Assembly (NCBI GenBank): GCA_031268395.1
Contig: JAIRXI010000410.1
Span: 1 to 7,598, forward strand
DNA from: Tannerella sp.
Lineage (GTDB): Bacteria > Bacteroidota > Bacteroidia > Bacteroidales > Tannerellaceae
Reading direction: 5' to 3'
Length of the DNA: 7,598 nt
The notes under the pieces are model-generated. The model was not told the origin of the DNA. It was given only the letters and a program-made list of their open reading frames with translations, and did not search any database. Both the position numbers and the translations under genes were made by a program. Positions within the stretch are counted from its first letter, which is position 1. Each line of letters starts with the position of its first letter. Shown here one piece after another: positions 6,413 to 7,598 of this stretch.

Positions 6413-6830
6413 CACCCGTTTTGGTCAGACTTGGATGGGACTGACGAGGCATTGCTGTAGCTGCATTAGAAGAAAAATGATGTATAAATACAAACAAATA
6501 TATTCCGAAATACCCCCGATTATCAAGGAAAAGAACCAACGCTGAAAGAAAAAATGCGAAAAGGATTGTTGCGGGGCAGATATCGGTAAATAGGGTGGGG
6601 GATTTGACGAATTCATTGTGAAGGAGAGACAAGTCGGTGGATTTATCAATCCGTGCGAGAGTTAAGAGATTCGAATTGCCTAATAAAACTCCAAGCCAAA
6701 GCGCATAGAATCTAAAGGCATTTAGCTGGAAATTAGAAGCGATTATCATTTGTTGCCTGTAGAATGAGATAATGCAGAATGATGCGTTAAATAGCGATTA
6801 ATGTACAATGTAAATAGTATCTGCTGACCA
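6413..6830 (+). other. Long leader-like region, no supported gene
   Basis: About 420 nt lie between the doubled promoter and the isomerase remnant. The only plus-strand ORF near the promoter is 21 codons, ATG 6480 to TGA 6543-6545 (MYKYKQIYSEIPPIIKEKN and two more residues), which I do not recognise; it might be a leader peptide or a gene relic. A minus-strand frame is open over 6360-6749, but I do not think it is coding. In Bacteroides polysaccharide loci a long leader before the first gene is usual, which is the main reason to note this one. Confidence 0.35.
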
Positions 6831-7010
6831 ATGAAAATTATAACTCTACCTAAAATAATAGACAAACGGGGAAACCTTTCTTTCATAGAAAGTGAAAACC
6901 ATATCCCGTTTAAGATCGAACGTTGTCACTGGATATATGATGTTCCGGGCGGAGAAAAAAGAGGCGGTCATGCATATAAAGAAAATCAAGAATTTATAGG
7001 GTGCCTCTAA
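6831..7010 (+). pseudogene. Sugar 3,4-ketoisomerase (WxcM/FdtA-like), truncated
   Basis: This is the N-terminal part of a dTDP-6-deoxy-hexose 3,4-ketoisomerase of the FdtA/WxcM cupin family, which makes dTDP-3-keto sugars for surface polysaccharides. The first 56 residues are diagnostic: MKIITLPKIIDKRGNLSFIE, then WIYDVPGGEKRGGHAYKENQ (34-53). The normal HAH motif reads HAY here. The family is about 130-140 residues. Here the reading breaks after QEFI (codon ending 6998) and three foreign codons, GCL, lead to TAA at 7008-7010. The break coincides with what looks like the end of an insertion sequence (GGGTGCCTCTAAAAAT from 6999). The rest of the cupin barrel is missing and I could not find it after the IS. 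The remnant is probably non-functional. The ATG at 6831 fits the family start. Confidence 0.85.
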
Positions 7011-7406
7011 AAATGCTCCATTTCCGGATTAGTGATTTTATATCATTTTTGTTGATTGAATAGCAGAATATTAATGTAAAATTCATTAACTTTTGGTATG
7101 AAAAAGTGTAAGAGACACAGTGATTATTTTAGGATCAGGACATCCGCCTGAGCCGGTTGAGTCAGTTAGCGCATACAGTGGCGCTCCCCAGAAAAAGATG
7201 ATAGCAGGTAAGGAGATGATAAACCGGGTTTGTGAAAAGGGCCGTAAAGGCAAGCCCTTAACGGAAGAGCAGAGAGCGGCAAACAGGGAAAAATCCCGCA
7301 CCCGTTTGCGGGTGGAACTTTCGGATTCATGAAAAATTCAATGAATAAAATTCAGTGCATTGGCATCAGGCTTGCCATGGCGGTGACAGGCCTGATGAAT
7401 GTATGA
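6999..7406 (+). mobile_element. Degenerate IS5-type insertion sequence remnant
   Basis: The left edge is placed where the isomerase reading breaks. The bases there, GGGTGCCTCTAAAAAT, look like an IS terminal repeat followed by about 100 bp of AT-rich IS end. The body holds only the 3' third of a transposase. No inverted copy of the left end is present downstream to 7598, so the right end is lost and no target duplication can be read. The right boundary given is simply the end of recognisable transposase. The element is far too short for an intact IS (usually over 1 kb). Confidence 0.7.
7120..7406 (+). pseudogene. IS5-family transposase, C-terminal fragment, frameshifted
   Basis: The reading SAYSGAPQKKMIAGKEMINR, then VCEKGRKGKPLTEEQRAANR and EKSRTRLRVE, is the end of an IS5-type DDE transposase. 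The last Glu (7315-7317) is the likely catalytic E of the Y-R-E-K block. Immediately after it the frame is lost: the expected RVEHxFGF is shortened by about four bases, so frame 1 runs to a stop at 7330-7332. The true continuation, FGFMKNSMNKIQCIGIRLAM and on to GLMNV, lies in another frame from 7320 to TGA 7404-7406. Upstream, the usual DSAY reads VSAY, so a catalytic Asp also seems lost, and everything N-terminal is deleted. The GTG at 7120 is not a real start. Confidence 0.8.
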
Positions 7407-7499
7407 ATCAATAAAGAACTAACTTGCCTATTGGAAATAAGTAATAAGATTAATTCACAAAAATATAACTATCAGAGATAATTGGAAGATTTAATCGAA

Positions 7500-7598
7500 A
7501 TGCGGCAACAATGTTTAAAGACATTGTTACAACTCTACAAAACAGCTAACGCCGGACACATTGGAGCGTCGTTATCGTGTCTGGATATTTTGGTTTAT
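7500..7598 (+). CDS. Transketolase N-terminal subunit, partial
   Basis: This is the first 33 codons of a thiamine-diphosphate-dependent transketolase N-terminal subunit, cut by the window edge. The stretch YKTANAGHIGASLSCLDILV matches the family's SGHIGGSLS-x-x-DIL motif at the start of the ThDP-binding domain. Split transketolases with separate N and C subunits are common in sugar-biosynthesis clusters, which fits the isomerase remnant upstream. The start is uncertain: in-frame codons 7482-7499 read LEDLIE, which looks like part of the usual first helix, but a TAA at 7479-7481 closes the frame. Either TTG 7482 or ATG 7500 is the start, or the 5' end has been damaged. ATG 7500 is given as the conservative choice. 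Confidence 0.8.
   Translation, partial: MRQQCLKTLLQLYKTANAGHIGASLSCLDILVY

Noticed and set aside
6360..6749. 129-codon minus-strand ORF with hydrophobic stretches
   Set aside because: It has no recognisable family or minus-strand promoter, and it opposes the doubled plus-strand promoter. Hydrophobic runs are expected in AT-rich non-coding DNA. It would deserve reconsideration if homologues exist.
6134..7542. 12-bp direct repeat AACTCTACAAAA at 6134-6145 and 7531-7542
   Set aside because: The second copy lies inside transketolase codons and the flanks do not match, so it is most likely chance in AT-rich DNA.

Overview
The window most likely comes from a Bacteroidales chromosome of moderately high GC. 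A named genus (for example an Alistipes-like organism) would be a guess. The main clue is the promoters: exact matches to the Bacteroidetes -7 element TAnnTTTG lie just upstream of HU (TACTTTTG), the nitroreductase (TATTTTTG), aspS (TACCTTTG) and the uracil-DNA-glycosylase-like gene (TAATTTTG). A WxcM/FdtA-type sugar isomerase remnant of the kind found in Bacteroides surface-polysaccharide loci fits the same group.

Layout. 1-115 is a 23-bp tandem repeat cut by the window edge. 116-640 holds a possible alternative-hairpin leader, a small ORF with an unusually strong Shine-Dalgarno, protein-like open stretches in three successive frames, and a terminator with T-runs on both sides. 711-983 (-) is an HU-family nucleoid protein with its own promoter. 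1344-3521 (+) is a two-gene operon: a TM1586-type nitroreductase, then a MATE efflux pump 6 bp downstream. 3580-5337 (-) is a complete aspS, convergent with the MATE gene. 5441-6028 (+) is a small UDG-superfamily DNA glycosylase, divergent from aspS. The two divergent promoters appear to share one TTCGAA palindrome as their -33 elements.

After 6028 the character changes. GC drops visibly and about 800 bp carry no convincing gene. That stretch contains a perfect 16-bp palindrome and a doubled TAnnTTTG promoter followed by a leader of about 420 nt. Then come the first 56 residues of a sugar-nucleotide 3,4-ketoisomerase, which break off at a degenerate IS5-type insertion sequence, and after it the start of a transketolase N-terminal subunit that runs off the window. 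I read this as the worn left border of a surface-polysaccharide biosynthesis locus next to ordinary housekeeping genes.

I see no clear new defence or mobile system. The least explained pieces are the 116-640 block and the 6029-6830 leader region.
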